Shown here piece by piece: positions 1 to 6,021 of a DNA stretch of 6,437 nucleotides. The position numbers and the translations under genes were made by a program. Positions within the stretch are counted from its first letter, which is position 1, and each line of letters begins with the position of its first letter. The notes under the pieces were generated by a model. The model was not told the origin of the DNA. It did no database searches and saw only the letters and a program-made list of their open reading frames with translations. Source of the stretch: Pseudomonadota bacterium (GTDB lineage: Bacteria; Pseudomonadota; Gammaproteobacteria; Pseudomonadales; Azotimanducaceae); the NCBI GenBank assembly GCA_027621895.1, contig JAQCAK010000115.1:1-6437 (forward strand). Reading direction: 5' to 3'.

Positions 1-327
1 GGGCAGATTGTGAGTCCTGATCCGATTGATCGTCTGGTTTTCCCGGCCCAGTGTCTCCTCCTCAAGCCCCTGGTATGGTTTCGCAGTCCCGTCAAAAGGA
101 TTCGGGAAAAGCCTCAGCGCCTGGGCGTTCTCCCCGCCAGCCGGGAACCAGCGCCCGGTCTGGTCATGGTAACGGTCAACCGCCTCGGCGACGGTTACAA
201 TGTTTGACGCCACCTGATCCGCCGCACGCTCAAAATCATAGTGAAGCCATAGTCGGTAGCCCAGTATCAGCAGTTAAAACAGTACGGCAGGCATCACCAG
301 CAGCTGATCAAGGCGGGTCCAGGCCAT
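1..327 (-). pseudogene. Single-pass membrane protein with pilin-like outer domain, interrupted by in-frame TAA; runs off left edge
   Basis: The ATG at 327-325 overlaps the stop of the upstream gene (ATGA), as in translationally coupled pairs. The reading begins MAWTRLDQLLVMPAVLF, meets TAA at 276-274 (codon 18), then stays open in the same frame for the remaining 91 codons to the window edge. The text after the stop is protein-like: LLILGYRLWL completes a membrane helix, followed by a soluble segment containing AEAVDRYHDQTGRWFP. That segment resembles the alpha-helix-then-Y-x(3)-TG-x-x-P pattern of type II secretion/type IV pilin-like proteins and parallels the neighbour at 327-770. The TAA would leave a 17-residue peptide, so the gene is probably broken by one point mutation, or the base is a sequencing error. 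No ATG or SD restart is evident just after the stop. The family is not recognised; the pilin-like reading is inference. The true C-terminus lies outside the window. Confidence 0.6.
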
Positions 328-770
328 CAGTCAGGTTCCAGCTCGCGGTGTGGCCGGGTACTTTTGGAATCCATCACCATGGTCACATCACCGATCGTTG
401 CAGTCAGTCGGAAACTGAAGTCAGAGTGGCGCTCATATCGCACAAGTCCCCGGATGGCAGGATTCGGCAGTACCGGTGGCAGGACCCCGGTGTTGATTTC
501 ATAGGTTCGAAGTGATGCGGCTGCTTTTGAGAGAATGCCTTCCACGTCCTGCTCAATCCTGCTTTCGGAAGCACCGCGGAAAAGAGAGAGGACCGTGTCG
601 AACTGAGTAGCCCCAATCAGGATGGCAGTCAGCCAGATGCCGATCGCGATTGAAAATTTCGGCAACTGACCACGCTTTTCCTTCGCAGGTACGCGCACCC
701 GGGTCTGGTTCCGGATATCGGTCTCTGCCTGCTGGATCAGGTTTTCGAGCTTGTCTCCCATCGGCGACAT
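327..770 (-). CDS. Small single-pass membrane protein with pilin-like periplasmic domain, unknown function
   Basis: From the ATG at 770 this gives 147 residues; a second ATG three codons later (761) is equally possible, and the frame is open further upstream to about 950. Neither ATG has a clear Shine-Dalgarno. The product has a charged cytoplasmic N-terminus (GDKLENLIQQAETDIRN, helical), a membrane helix at about residues 39-57 (FSIAIGIWLTAILIGATQF), and an outer domain at about 73-137 with ILSKAAASLRTYEINTG, then LPPVLPNPA and a short beta-rich tail. The pattern of a helix ending Y-x(3)-TG-x-LPP recalls minor pilins and pseudopilins, but no prepilin peptidase site (G-F-T-L-x-E) is present, so it is not a classical pilin. 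Its stop overlaps the start of the following gene, which has the same architecture. Function is unknown. The coding call rests on sensible composition, the TM segment and the overlap. Confidence 0.6.
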   Translation of the reverse strand: MSPMGDKLENLIQQAETDIRNQTRVRVPAKEKRGQLPKFSIAIGIWLTAILIGATQFDTVLSLFRGASESRIEQDVEGILSKAAASLRTYEINTGVLPPVLPNPAIRGLVRYERHSDFSFRLTATIGDVTMVMDSKSTRPHRELEPD

Positions 771-816
771 GTTAGCGAGAAAGGCGGGGATTGGAACAGC
801 TGCCGCCCTTAAAGTT

Positions 817-1101
817 CTAGTTAGTGCCGGGCCATAGAACGTTGTCACAACCGATGGTCTTTGGCTTCCTGCCAAGCGTATCCATGACCCTCGTCCGTCT
901 GGCTCCAGAGATTGCAGCCTCGTAGACCTGCAGTTTCTTGCAGGCAGCATATGCCGGTGTATCTGTCGCGTTAGGCATCACCGCCTGCCGGAACGCCCAT
1001 TGAATCTTCAGATCGATATCGAAGAGATGGGTCTTGAGAATGCCGTAGGCAATTAGCGGTGCTGCCAAAAACGTACCGACAGCGTTACCTTTGGAACCAG
1101 A
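817..1101 (-). pseudogene. Remnant of a seven-TM membrane protein with apparent internal deletion
   Basis: The open stretch lies between in-frame stops at 1104-1102 and 819-817, with no ATG start. Its N-terminal part reads GNAVGTFLAAPLIAYGILKT followed by HLFDIDLKIQW. I recognise this as the end of a multi-TM sensor module in bacterial 7TM proteins, where a Y-G-I-L-(R/K)-x-x-L-F-D-I-D-L motif recurs. Directly after AFRQ the text jumps to AVMPNATDTPAYAACKKLQVYEAAI, which resembles the C-terminal region of such proteins (MPN-x(2)-DTPEY-x-x-x-RKLQVYEAA, from memory). The membrane segments normally found between the two are absent, pointing to an in-frame internal deletion. After YEAAI the reading degenerates into a basic, low-quality tail and stops at TAG, which suggests a frameshift near 910. 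Upstream helices are also missing. It is most likely a dead gene; the original role, perhaps signalling, is unknown. Confidence 0.5.
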
Positions 1102-1145
1102 TCAAGGGCATAGATCTTGACTACTGCTCGCACTCGTCTGCGACC

Positions 1146-1165
1146 CCTGATCTCGCACCTGATCT
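1146..1165. repeat. Short tandem direct repeat CCTGATCT
   Basis: CCTGATCT occurs at 1146-1153 and again at 1158-1165, a 12-base period, in the spacer just downstream of the symporter gene. Its role is unknown; chance or a decayed site is possible. Confidence 0.35.
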
Positions 1166-1172
1166 AGAGGTT

Positions 1173-2600
1173 TCAGACCGCGTCTGGTGTCCGCCCCCGG
1201 ATCTCGCGCATGATATCGGCATGCTCTGCACGGGAAATGCTGTAGAAGCTGATACAGGCGAGTGCAATCGCCATCATCGCCAGTACAGCGGGCCCCAGCG
1301 CCCAGCCGAACCGTGTGATCGCTTCCTGTGAGACTTCTGAAGGCGCCGCGCCCTGTGGAATCCCCGCAAAATCGATAATGATTCCAGCAAAGATCGCACC
1401 GGAGCCGCCGATGGCCTTGCCGGCAAAGGACGCGGCCGCGTAGTAGATGCCTTCCTGGCGCTTGCCGTAACGGCGTTCGTGTTCATCGGTAATGTCCGCA
1501 ATCATGGAAGCGCCGAGGGTGATATAGACGCCCAGGCCGACGCCGGACACGCCGGCACTGATGATGTAGAGCGGCGCAATCAGCGGATCGCTGTTAGGAG
1601 GGATCAGATCCAGCAGCCTTAGAATAACCACATATGTCGTCGTGATACCGTAAAACACCACGCCTGCCATATAGAGGTGCTTCTTCTCTGGCACCAGATT
1701 CGACAGCGGCCTCGTCAGCAGGCTGCCCATCAGCACACCAATGACACCGCCAGTGAACAGGAAAGGCATCTGCGAGGGCGTCAGTTCGAAGAAATAGGTT
1801 GCCGTATAAATCATCAGCGCCTGCGCCATGCCCTGATTCATACCGGACACGATCGACGCGGATACCACAGCACTGAAGGATGGAATACGAAACGCGCGGC
1901 CGATGTCGGTTAACAGATTCCGTGCTGAAAAACGATCGGTGTCAGCCGGCTGTGTGAGTTTCGGGATCTGATCATGCGTACCAAGTGCGCAGAGCCAGAC
2001 TCCTATGACCATGACAATGGCGCCTGCTGCGGCAAACGGCGGGTAGGCCAGCGGGTTCAGCTGGCCATTGGAGTATTCCTCCGTAGCCGCAAAGAAAATG
2101 GCCGGGCCACCGATGAGCACAGCGAACATGCCAATCAGCTGCATTCCCATCCGCACCGAAGACAGCAGCGTGCGTTCATCGTAGTCACTCGATAACTCCG
2201 CACCCAGCGACATATGCGGCACCGAATAAAATGTCATAAAAGTTCGCGTGGCGATCGAAAAGACGGTCAGCCACAGGAACAGTCCAATCTCTGAAAGACC
2301 ATCGACCGGTACAAACAGGAAGTAAAACGACAGTGCGAAAGGAATGGCGGCGGCATACATATAAGGATGCCGCCGACCCCAGCGGCTGCGGGTCACATCA
2401 GACAGCGCGCCGACCAGCGGGTCGCTCACGGCGTCGAACAGCAGGGCAATGAAAATCGCAATACCAGAGAGGGTGCCTGACAGTCCCAGTACCTGGTTGT
2501 AGTAAAACAGGAGGAAGAAACCAAATGCGGCTGACTTTATCCCCTCAGGAAGCTGACCCAGCCCGAAAGCCAGCCGAACGCGCCACGACACGTGAGACAA
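1173..2600 (-). CDS. MFS sugar:cation symporter, GPH/MelB-type (MFS_2)
   Basis: The 475-residue product has about twelve hydrophobic segments, the normal size for glycoside-pentoside-hexuronide:cation symporters, which bring sugars or related solutes across the inner membrane with H+ or Na+. Family marks include DAVSDPLVGALSD (about residues 56-68), matching the helix II D-x(3)-D-P motif whose acidic residues bind the coupling cation in MelB; then SRWGRRHPYM in the first cytoplasmic loop (about 72-81); and the helix IV/loop text VPHMSLGAELSSDYDERT. The C-terminal tail EHADIMREIRGR is also typical. The start is TTG at 2600-2598, supported by an AGAGGA Shine-Dalgarno nine bases upstream and by the N-terminus matching the usual short leader (WRVRLAFGLGQLPEGI). 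It is divergent from the siderophore receptor and followed by decayed genes. The substrate cannot be deduced; no glycoside hydrolase is nearby. Confidence 0.9.
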   Translation of the reverse strand: MSHVSWRVRLAFGLGQLPEGIKSAAFGFFLLFYYNQVLGLSGTLSGIAIFIALLFDAVSDPLVGALSDVTRSRWGRRHPYMYAAAIPFALSFYFLFVPVDGLSEIGLFLWLTVFSIATRTFMTFYSVPHMSLGAELSSDYDERTLLSSVRMGMQLIGMFAVLIGGPAIFFAATEEYSNGQLNPLAYPPFAAAGAIVMVIGVWLCALGTHDQIPKLTQPADTDRFSARNLLTDIGRAFRIPSFSAVVSASIVSGMNQGMAQALMIYTATYFFELTPSQMPFLFTGGVIGVLMGSLLTRPLSNLVPEKKHLYMAGVVFYGITTTYVVILRLLDLIPPNSDPLIAPLYIISAGVSGVGLGVYITLGASMIADITDEHERRYGKRQEGIYYAAASFAGKAIGGSGAIFAGIIIDFAGIPQGAAPSEVSQEAITRFGWALGPAVLAMMAIALACISFYSISRAEHADIMREIRGRTPDAV

Positions 2601-2609
2601 ATGAACGAT

Positions 2610-2616
2610 TCCTCTC
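2610..2616 (-). promoter_or_regulatory. Ribosome binding site supporting the TTG start of the symporter
   Basis: On the minus strand this reads GAGAGGA, a good match to AAGGAGG, with nine bases before the TTG at 2600. No in-frame ATG or GTG immediately upstream has a comparable site, so the site decides the unusual start. Confidence 0.6.
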
Positions 2617-2627
2617 CCAACAACACG

Positions 2628-2663
2628 CCCGATAGTATCACCTGCCGATCCCGGCCCAAAATC
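2628..2663 (-). promoter_or_regulatory. Possible promoter of the symporter gene (weak)
   Basis: On the minus strand an extended -10-like TGATACTAT (around 2633-2641) is preceded about 16 bases upstream by TTGGGC as a poor -35. It lies a suitable distance before the TTG start at 2600. The match is weak and the call is inference only. Confidence 0.25.
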
Positions 2664-2764
2664 AGGTGCGAGTATGAAAACCGGGCTTAGACGCTACCAT
2701 GACCCTCAGCCGCGCCTGGTCGGGTGGCCGGGCAGAGGAGGAAGAAATCCAGCAATAAACGTTA

Positions 2765-2793
2765 TTGCGAATCATTCGCATTTAAGTTATTGT
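2765..2793 (+). promoter_or_regulatory. Probable sigma-70 promoter of the siderophore receptor
   Basis: TTGCGA (2765-2770) is a reasonable -35 and TATTGT (2788-2793) a reasonable -10, separated by 17 bases, predicting transcription from about 2800. The Fur-type palindrome covers the -35 and most of the spacer, as expected for a promoter occluded by Fur. The start at GTG 2823 then gives a leader of roughly 20-25 bases. Confidence 0.5.
2766..2780. promoter_or_regulatory. Fur box (iron-responsive operator)
   Basis: TGCGAATCATTCGCA is a perfect 7-1-7 inverted repeat, and its AAT-C-ATT centre matches the core of the classical Fur operator (TGATAATCATTATCA form). The setting TTATTGCGAATCATTCGCAT is typical of boxes before siderophore receptors. 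Fur with Fe2+ would bind and block the receptor promoter when iron is plentiful. A second, overlapping 6-3-6 inverted repeat (CAATAA/TTATTG, 2753-2767) lies just upstream and could extend binding. Confidence 0.8.
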
Positions 2794-2810
2794 TCGCGTC
2801 TTCTAATAAT

Positions 2811-2816
2811 AAGGGG
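2811..2816 (+). promoter_or_regulatory. Ribosome binding site supporting a GTG start for the receptor
   Basis: AAGGGG stands six bases before GTG 2823. It is the only Shine-Dalgarno-like site properly placed for an in-frame start downstream of the Fur box, and it selects GTG 2823 over the ATG at 2850 and over the long upstream ATG at 2724. Confidence 0.55.
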
Positions 2817-2822
2817 CTTGCT

Positions 2823-4952
2823 GTGTTCGCCTGTAAAACTTCCAGAACCATGGTGCCAACGCTGTTGGTGTTTACTGCTTTTTCCATCCCTCCTGCTTTT
2901 GCAGATAAGGCCGTGATGGAAGAAATCGTTGTCGAGGGCAGGTACCTGTCTATCGATAAAGTGAACTCGGTGAAGACACCAACGCCGATACTGGATGTGC
3001 CACAAAGCCTCACCATCCTGACAGAAAGCCAGCTCAAGGAGCAGGCTTTCCAGAATTTCGGTGACATCCTGCGTTACACACCCGGACTCGCGATCAGCCA
3101 GGGTGAGGGTCATCGAGACGCGATCATCATCCGCGGCATTCAGACGACAGCGGACTTCTACGTGGATGGCATTCGCGATGACGTCCAGTACTACCGGCCG
3201 CTGTATAACGCTGAGCAGGTCGAAGTGTTAAGGGGGCCAAACGCCCTGCTCTTTGGCCGTGGCGGTGGCGGTGGTGTGATCAACCGCGTACAGAAGAAAG
3301 CGGACCTGGAGGAGTCGTTTACACTGCTGAACGCCAGTGTCGACACGTTCGAGGCCTATTCAATGGCGGTGGATTCCAATGTGGTACTCAGTGATGATGC
3401 TGCTTTTCGAATCAACGCCTACTATCAGGGTCTCGACAACCACCGGGATTTTTTCCATGGCGAAAGCTGGGCTATCAACCCCACGCTCACTTACCGCTTC
3501 AGCGACAGGACCAGCGCGTCTCTTTCCTGGGAGTATGTCGATGACGATCGTACGGTCGATCGGGGCGTTCCCTCAGTTGCCATAGCAGGTGCGCTGAATG
3601 AACCACTTGAGGGTTTCGACGAGACCTTCTTTGGATCGGCCGATGAAAACCTGACCACTCTGGAGGCACAACTGTTTCGGGCGAGAATCGAGCACTCCTT
3701 CTCTGACCAGCTCAGAGGCAATGTAACTCTGCAGTACGCCGACTATGACAAGCTTTACCAGAATCTGTATCCCAGCGATGCTGTCAGCGTCTCGGGTGGC
3801 AGCTTCCCCGCGGTTGAACTGGACGGCTACCTGGACACCACGGAAAGAGAAAACCTGATCCTGCAGGCCAACCTGATTGGCGAGTTCAACACCGGTTCTA
3901 TCGACCATACAGTGCTGTTTGGTTTCGAGGCAGGCAATCAGAAAACGGTTAACGCGAGAGCAGACAATGTGTTTGCACAGAATGGTGACGACCAGCTGTT
4001 GATCCCTTTCAGTGATCCCCTGGCTGTCCCCGCATTTTCATTCTCCGCACCCGGGCGAGACAGGGAATCAGAAGTGGATTTCACCTCGGTATATTTTCAG
4101 AACCAGATGGCATTAACTGATCAGGTCCGCCTGCTGCTGGGTCTGCGCTACGACAGTTTCGACATGGATGTACTCGACATCATTGAACAGAATGACGGCG
4201 ATGGCATCGACGGCAACTTCGAACGCAAGGACAGCGAGGTCACGCCCCGATACGGTTTCATCTACAAACCAGCCGAGAACACATCTATTTATGCCAGTTA
4301 CAGCGAAACCTTCCTGCCAAGGTCCGGCGACCAGTTTCTGACACTGGATCTGAACAGTGAGAGCACCCGCCCGCAGTTTTTCGAGAATCGAGAAGTGGGA
4401 CTCAAGTGGGATTTGAGGTCGGATCTAAGCCTGACCTTCGCGGTGTTCAACCTCGAACGCGAAAGCTATACCTCTGTTGATCCGGAGGATGCGGCAAAAC
4501 TGATCGTGATCGAAGGATCTGAAATCGACGGCTGGGAGCTGCAACTTGCTGGCCGTCTGACCGACTACTGGGCTATCACTGCGGGCTACTCAGATCTCGA
4601 CGGAAAAGTTGACCGGGTCGACAACGGCGGTAACAGCGGCAACAGGACTCGCCAGACGCCCGAGAGCATGTTCTCGGTCTGGAACAACTTCCGCATCAAC
4701 GAAAAGCTGAGCCTGGGTATCGGCGCGACTTATCAGGACAGCTTCTTCGTCAGCGAGGATAATGCAGTGGAAGTACCTGCCTATACGCGTGTCGATGCAG
4801 CCGCCTACTATCAGCTGAATGATCGTATACGACTGCAGCTCAACATCGAGAACATGCTGAACGAGGAATATTTCCCTGACGCCCACAGCAACAGCAACAT
4901 CTCAACGGGCGAACCGAGAAATGCGAGACTGTCCTTCATCATGGAAATCTAA
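2823..4952 (+). CDS. TonB-dependent siderophore receptor (catecholate/Fiu-like group)
   Basis: An outer-membrane beta-barrel receptor importing a ferric siderophore using TonB-ExbBD energy. From the GTG at 2823 it has 709 residues, normal for the family. Order: signal peptide 1-27 (basic n-region, core VPTLLVFTAFSI, cleavage AFA|DK); TonB box EEIVVEG (33-39); plug about 50-165 with LDVPQSLTILT, DILRYTPG, IIIRGI, FYVDGIRDD and EVLRGPNALLFGRG-GGGGVINRV, all hallmarks of the siderophore-receptor subfamily; then a 22-strand-type barrel with aromatic-rich repeats; and the C-terminal N-I-E-N-M-L-N-E-E-Y-F motif ending SFIMEI. The final residue is Ile, not the commoner aromatic. The open frame extends back to ATG 2724, but that start would put promoter and Fur box inside the coding region and bury the signal peptide 42 residues in, so I reject it. 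The Fur box implies iron repression. No siderophore synthesis or TonB genes are in view; the ligand is not determined. Confidence 0.93.
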   Translation: MFACKTSRTMVPTLLVFTAFSIPPAFADKAVMEEIVVEGRYLSIDKVNSVKTPTPILDVPQSLTILTESQLKEQAFQNFGDILRYTPGLAISQGEGHRDAIIIRGIQTTADFYVDGIRDDVQYYRPLYNAEQVEVLRGPNALLFGRGGGGGVINRVQKKADLEESFTLLNASVDTFEAYSMAVDSNVVLSDDAAFRINAYYQGLDNHRDFFHGESWAINPTLTYRFSDRTSASLSWEYVDDDRTVDRGVPSVAIAGALNEPLEGFDETFFGSADENLTTLEAQLFRARIEHSFSDQLRGNVTLQYADYDKLYQNLYPSDAVSVSGGSFPAVELDGYLDTTERENLILQANLIGEFNTGSIDHTVLFGFEAGNQKTVNARADNVFAQNGDDQLLIPFSDPLAVPAFSFSAPGRDRESEVDFTSVYFQNQMALTDQVRLLLGLRYDSFDMDVLDIIEQNDGDGIDGNFERKDSEVTPRYGFIYKPAENTSIYASYSETFLPRSGDQFLTLDLNSESTRPQFFENREVGLKWDLRSDLSLTFAVFNLERESYTSVDPEDAAKLIVIEGSEIDGWELQLAGRLTDYWAITAGYSDLDGKVDRVDNGGNSGNRTRQTPESMFSVWNNFRINEKLSLGIGATYQDSFFVSEDNAVEVPAYTRVDAAAYYQLNDRIRLQLNIENMLNEEYFPDAHSNSNISTGEPRNARLSFIMEI

Positions 4953-5004
4953 TCGCCGTACAGCAAAACCCCTGACACAAAAAGCGCTCATACGCCGATG
5001 CTAC

Positions 5005-5023
5005 GACCGCCAGTAACGTGGTC
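5005..5023 (+). terminator. Weak hairpin after the siderophore receptor gene
   Basis: GACCGC (5005-5010) can pair with GTGGTC (5018-5023), with one G-U pair, around a seven-base loop. It lies between the convergent receptor and glycosyltransferase genes. No T-run follows, so intrinsic termination is doubtful. Confidence 0.2.
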
Positions 5024-5033
5024 AGTCAGCCAG

Positions 5034-5855
5034 TCAACGAGAACCTTTCAGGACACTTTGGGACTTTCGGAAAATTCTCTTAATGACATGAAGAAACAGG
5101 TACAAAAAAGGAGAAGTGATCCCATGTCTCCGTAGAAACATGATGATGTTACGAGTCAGTGTTGGTGTTCCGCACAGATGAAGAAAAATCGAGTCATGAA
5201 TGTCGAACGGATGGTCGAGTACGATACAGTTCAGGACACGAGGGTCATTAATTGTGTATCTGCCAGGAATTCTTGGTAAGAGGTATTCAACCAGTGCCTT
5301 TTGTTCGTAAGGCCACTCGTTCCAGGGAGGTGAATTCTTTAAGTTGTATAACGCCTTCTCATGAACCAGAGCTTCGCGATGTACAAACTTTACACCGCTG
5401 TTTACCGGGTATTCTCTCGGTTGTTCATGAAAAAGATGGTAAAGGAAGCGATCGTCCTCTAAATCCAACTGGGACTTAATACGCAGGTCGGTACGGTGGA
5501 CAAACACATCGGTGTCGAGCCAGACAAACCATATAGAGTCTGGAAACATTTCTCCCGCTTTTTGCAGGATATTGCATCTTTCGTAATGAAGTCCGCGAAC
5601 GCTGGAGTCCTGTGGAGGCTGCTCTGAGTAGTAAAATCCGTAGCCATGTTGCCGAGCATACATCTCTATCGAACTTCGCGTCTGTCTGGCAAAGTACACA
5701 TCGAGAGGCCAATGACCCGATACGAGCGTGATCTGGGAACTTTTGATATGTCGACTCGCAAAACCCTGATTATATGCCTTGTTGATTAGCATCACGGATA
5801 AACATTTTGAAGCGGCCAATCCAAAATCTGAACGTTTACAATACATTACTTGCAT
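5034..5855 (-). CDS. DxD glycosyltransferase, GT34-like (galactosyl/mannosyltransferase fold family)
   Basis: A 273-residue protein whose core matches GT-A glycosyltransferases of the GMA12/MNN10 (GT34) kind. Visible marks: ITLVSGHW (42-49) as the first beta strand; VWLDTDVFV (111-119), where D114-T-D116 is the metal and nucleotide-sugar binding DxD; NSGVKFVHR (152-160), the acceptor/active-site N-x-G strand; YEQKALVEYL (183-192), an E-Q acceptor-loop motif; and IFLHLCGT (223-230), a late His-x-x-G typical of the metal ligand. The tail after 246 (PFLYLFLHVIKRIFRK) is hydrophobic and basic and could bind membrane. It probably transfers a hexose to a surface glycan or lipid; donor and acceptor are unknown. 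The start is uncertain: ATGs at residues 1, 4 and 22 lack a clear Shine-Dalgarno. Two sampled 60-base lines of the gene have 40% G+C, against 50-68% in sampled lines of neighbours, suggesting acquisition. It stands alone, converging on the receptor. Confidence 0.75.
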   Translation of the reverse strand: MQVMYCKRSDFGLAASKCLSVMLINKAYNQGFASRHIKSSQITLVSGHWPLDVYFARQTRSSIEMYARQHGYGFYYSEQPPQDSSVRGLHYERCNILQKAGEMFPDSIWFVWLDTDVFVHRTDLRIKSQLDLEDDRFLYHLFHEQPREYPVNSGVKFVHREALVHEKALYNLKNSPPWNEWPYEQKALVEYLLPRIPGRYTINDPRVLNCIVLDHPFDIHDSIFLHLCGTPTLTRNIIMFLRRHGITSPFLYLFLHVIKRIFRKSQSVLKGSR

Positions 5856-5879
5856 GTTGTCGATCGATAAGGACAGGTC

Positions 5880-5936
5880 TCAGCACATCAGAAATGCGAG
5901 CAATTGGAAGAACGCGACCACATTGAACTCAACCAT
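5880..5936 (-). CDS. Possible 18-codon hydrophobic leader ORF, in frame with the glycosyltransferase
   Basis: ATG at 5936 begins MVEFNVVAFFQLLAFLMC and ends at TGA (5882-5880). It is in the same frame as the glycosyltransferase ATG at 5855, with eight sense codons between the TGA and that ATG. An AGGG lies about seven bases upstream of its ATG. The peptide is strongly hydrophobic, like a signal-anchor. It may be a leader peptide, a separated N-terminal anchor of the glycosyltransferase (nonsense mutation), or chance. Nothing in the sequence settles which, and coding is unproven. Confidence 0.25.
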   Translation of the reverse strand: MVEFNVVAFFQLLAFLMC

Positions 5937-5987
5937 GGCGAAACCCTGGCACCTGAATCCCTGGACCCTGAAAATCACAGAGCGGTA

Positions 5988-6011
5988 ACGCCCGCCATCG
6001 CTGCCGGGCGT
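5988..6011 (-). terminator. Hairpin after the deacetylase-family gene, possible terminator
   Basis: ACGCCCG (5988-5994) pairs perfectly with CGGGCGT (6005-6011) around a ten-base loop, beginning about eleven bases beyond the stop of the minus-strand gene ending at 6022. The GC-rich stem and position suit a terminator, but only a poor T-rich stretch follows on the minus strand, so it may be a weak terminator or an RNA 3' end-protecting stem. Confidence 0.4.
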
Positions 6012-6021
6012 ACTGAGACAA

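Noticed and set aside
274..276. Alternative genetic code or stop-codon readthrough as a system feature
   Set aside because: TAA ends the receptor gene and TGA ends the symporter, glycosyltransferase and deacetylase genes at natural C-termini, so both codons act as stops.
51..515. Plus-strand 154-codon open frame
   Set aside because: Low-complexity, Pro/Arg/Ser-rich text with no recognisable motif; the minus strand over the same bases gives membrane proteins with clear helices.
1099..1117. AGATC/GATCT hairpin as a terminator of the symporter gene
   Set aside because: Only about five pairs, no T-run, and alternative pairings in the same AT-rich words; not distinguishable from chance.
2762..3113. 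Minus-strand open frames over the receptor start
   Set aside because: They are antisense shadows of the signal peptide and plug region and would run through the receptor promoter; no protein features.
3240..3290. Glycine-rich GRGGGGG run in the receptor as a possible repeat expansion or frameshift
   Set aside because: A G-R-G-G-G-G-G-V-I-N-R segment after the R-G-P motif is a normal plug feature in this receptor subfamily.
1173..4952. Symporter and siderophore receptor as one iron-uptake unit
   Set aside because: They are divergent, the Fur box sits at the receptor promoter about 165 bases from the symporter start, and GPH symporters carry sugars, so no functional link is supported.
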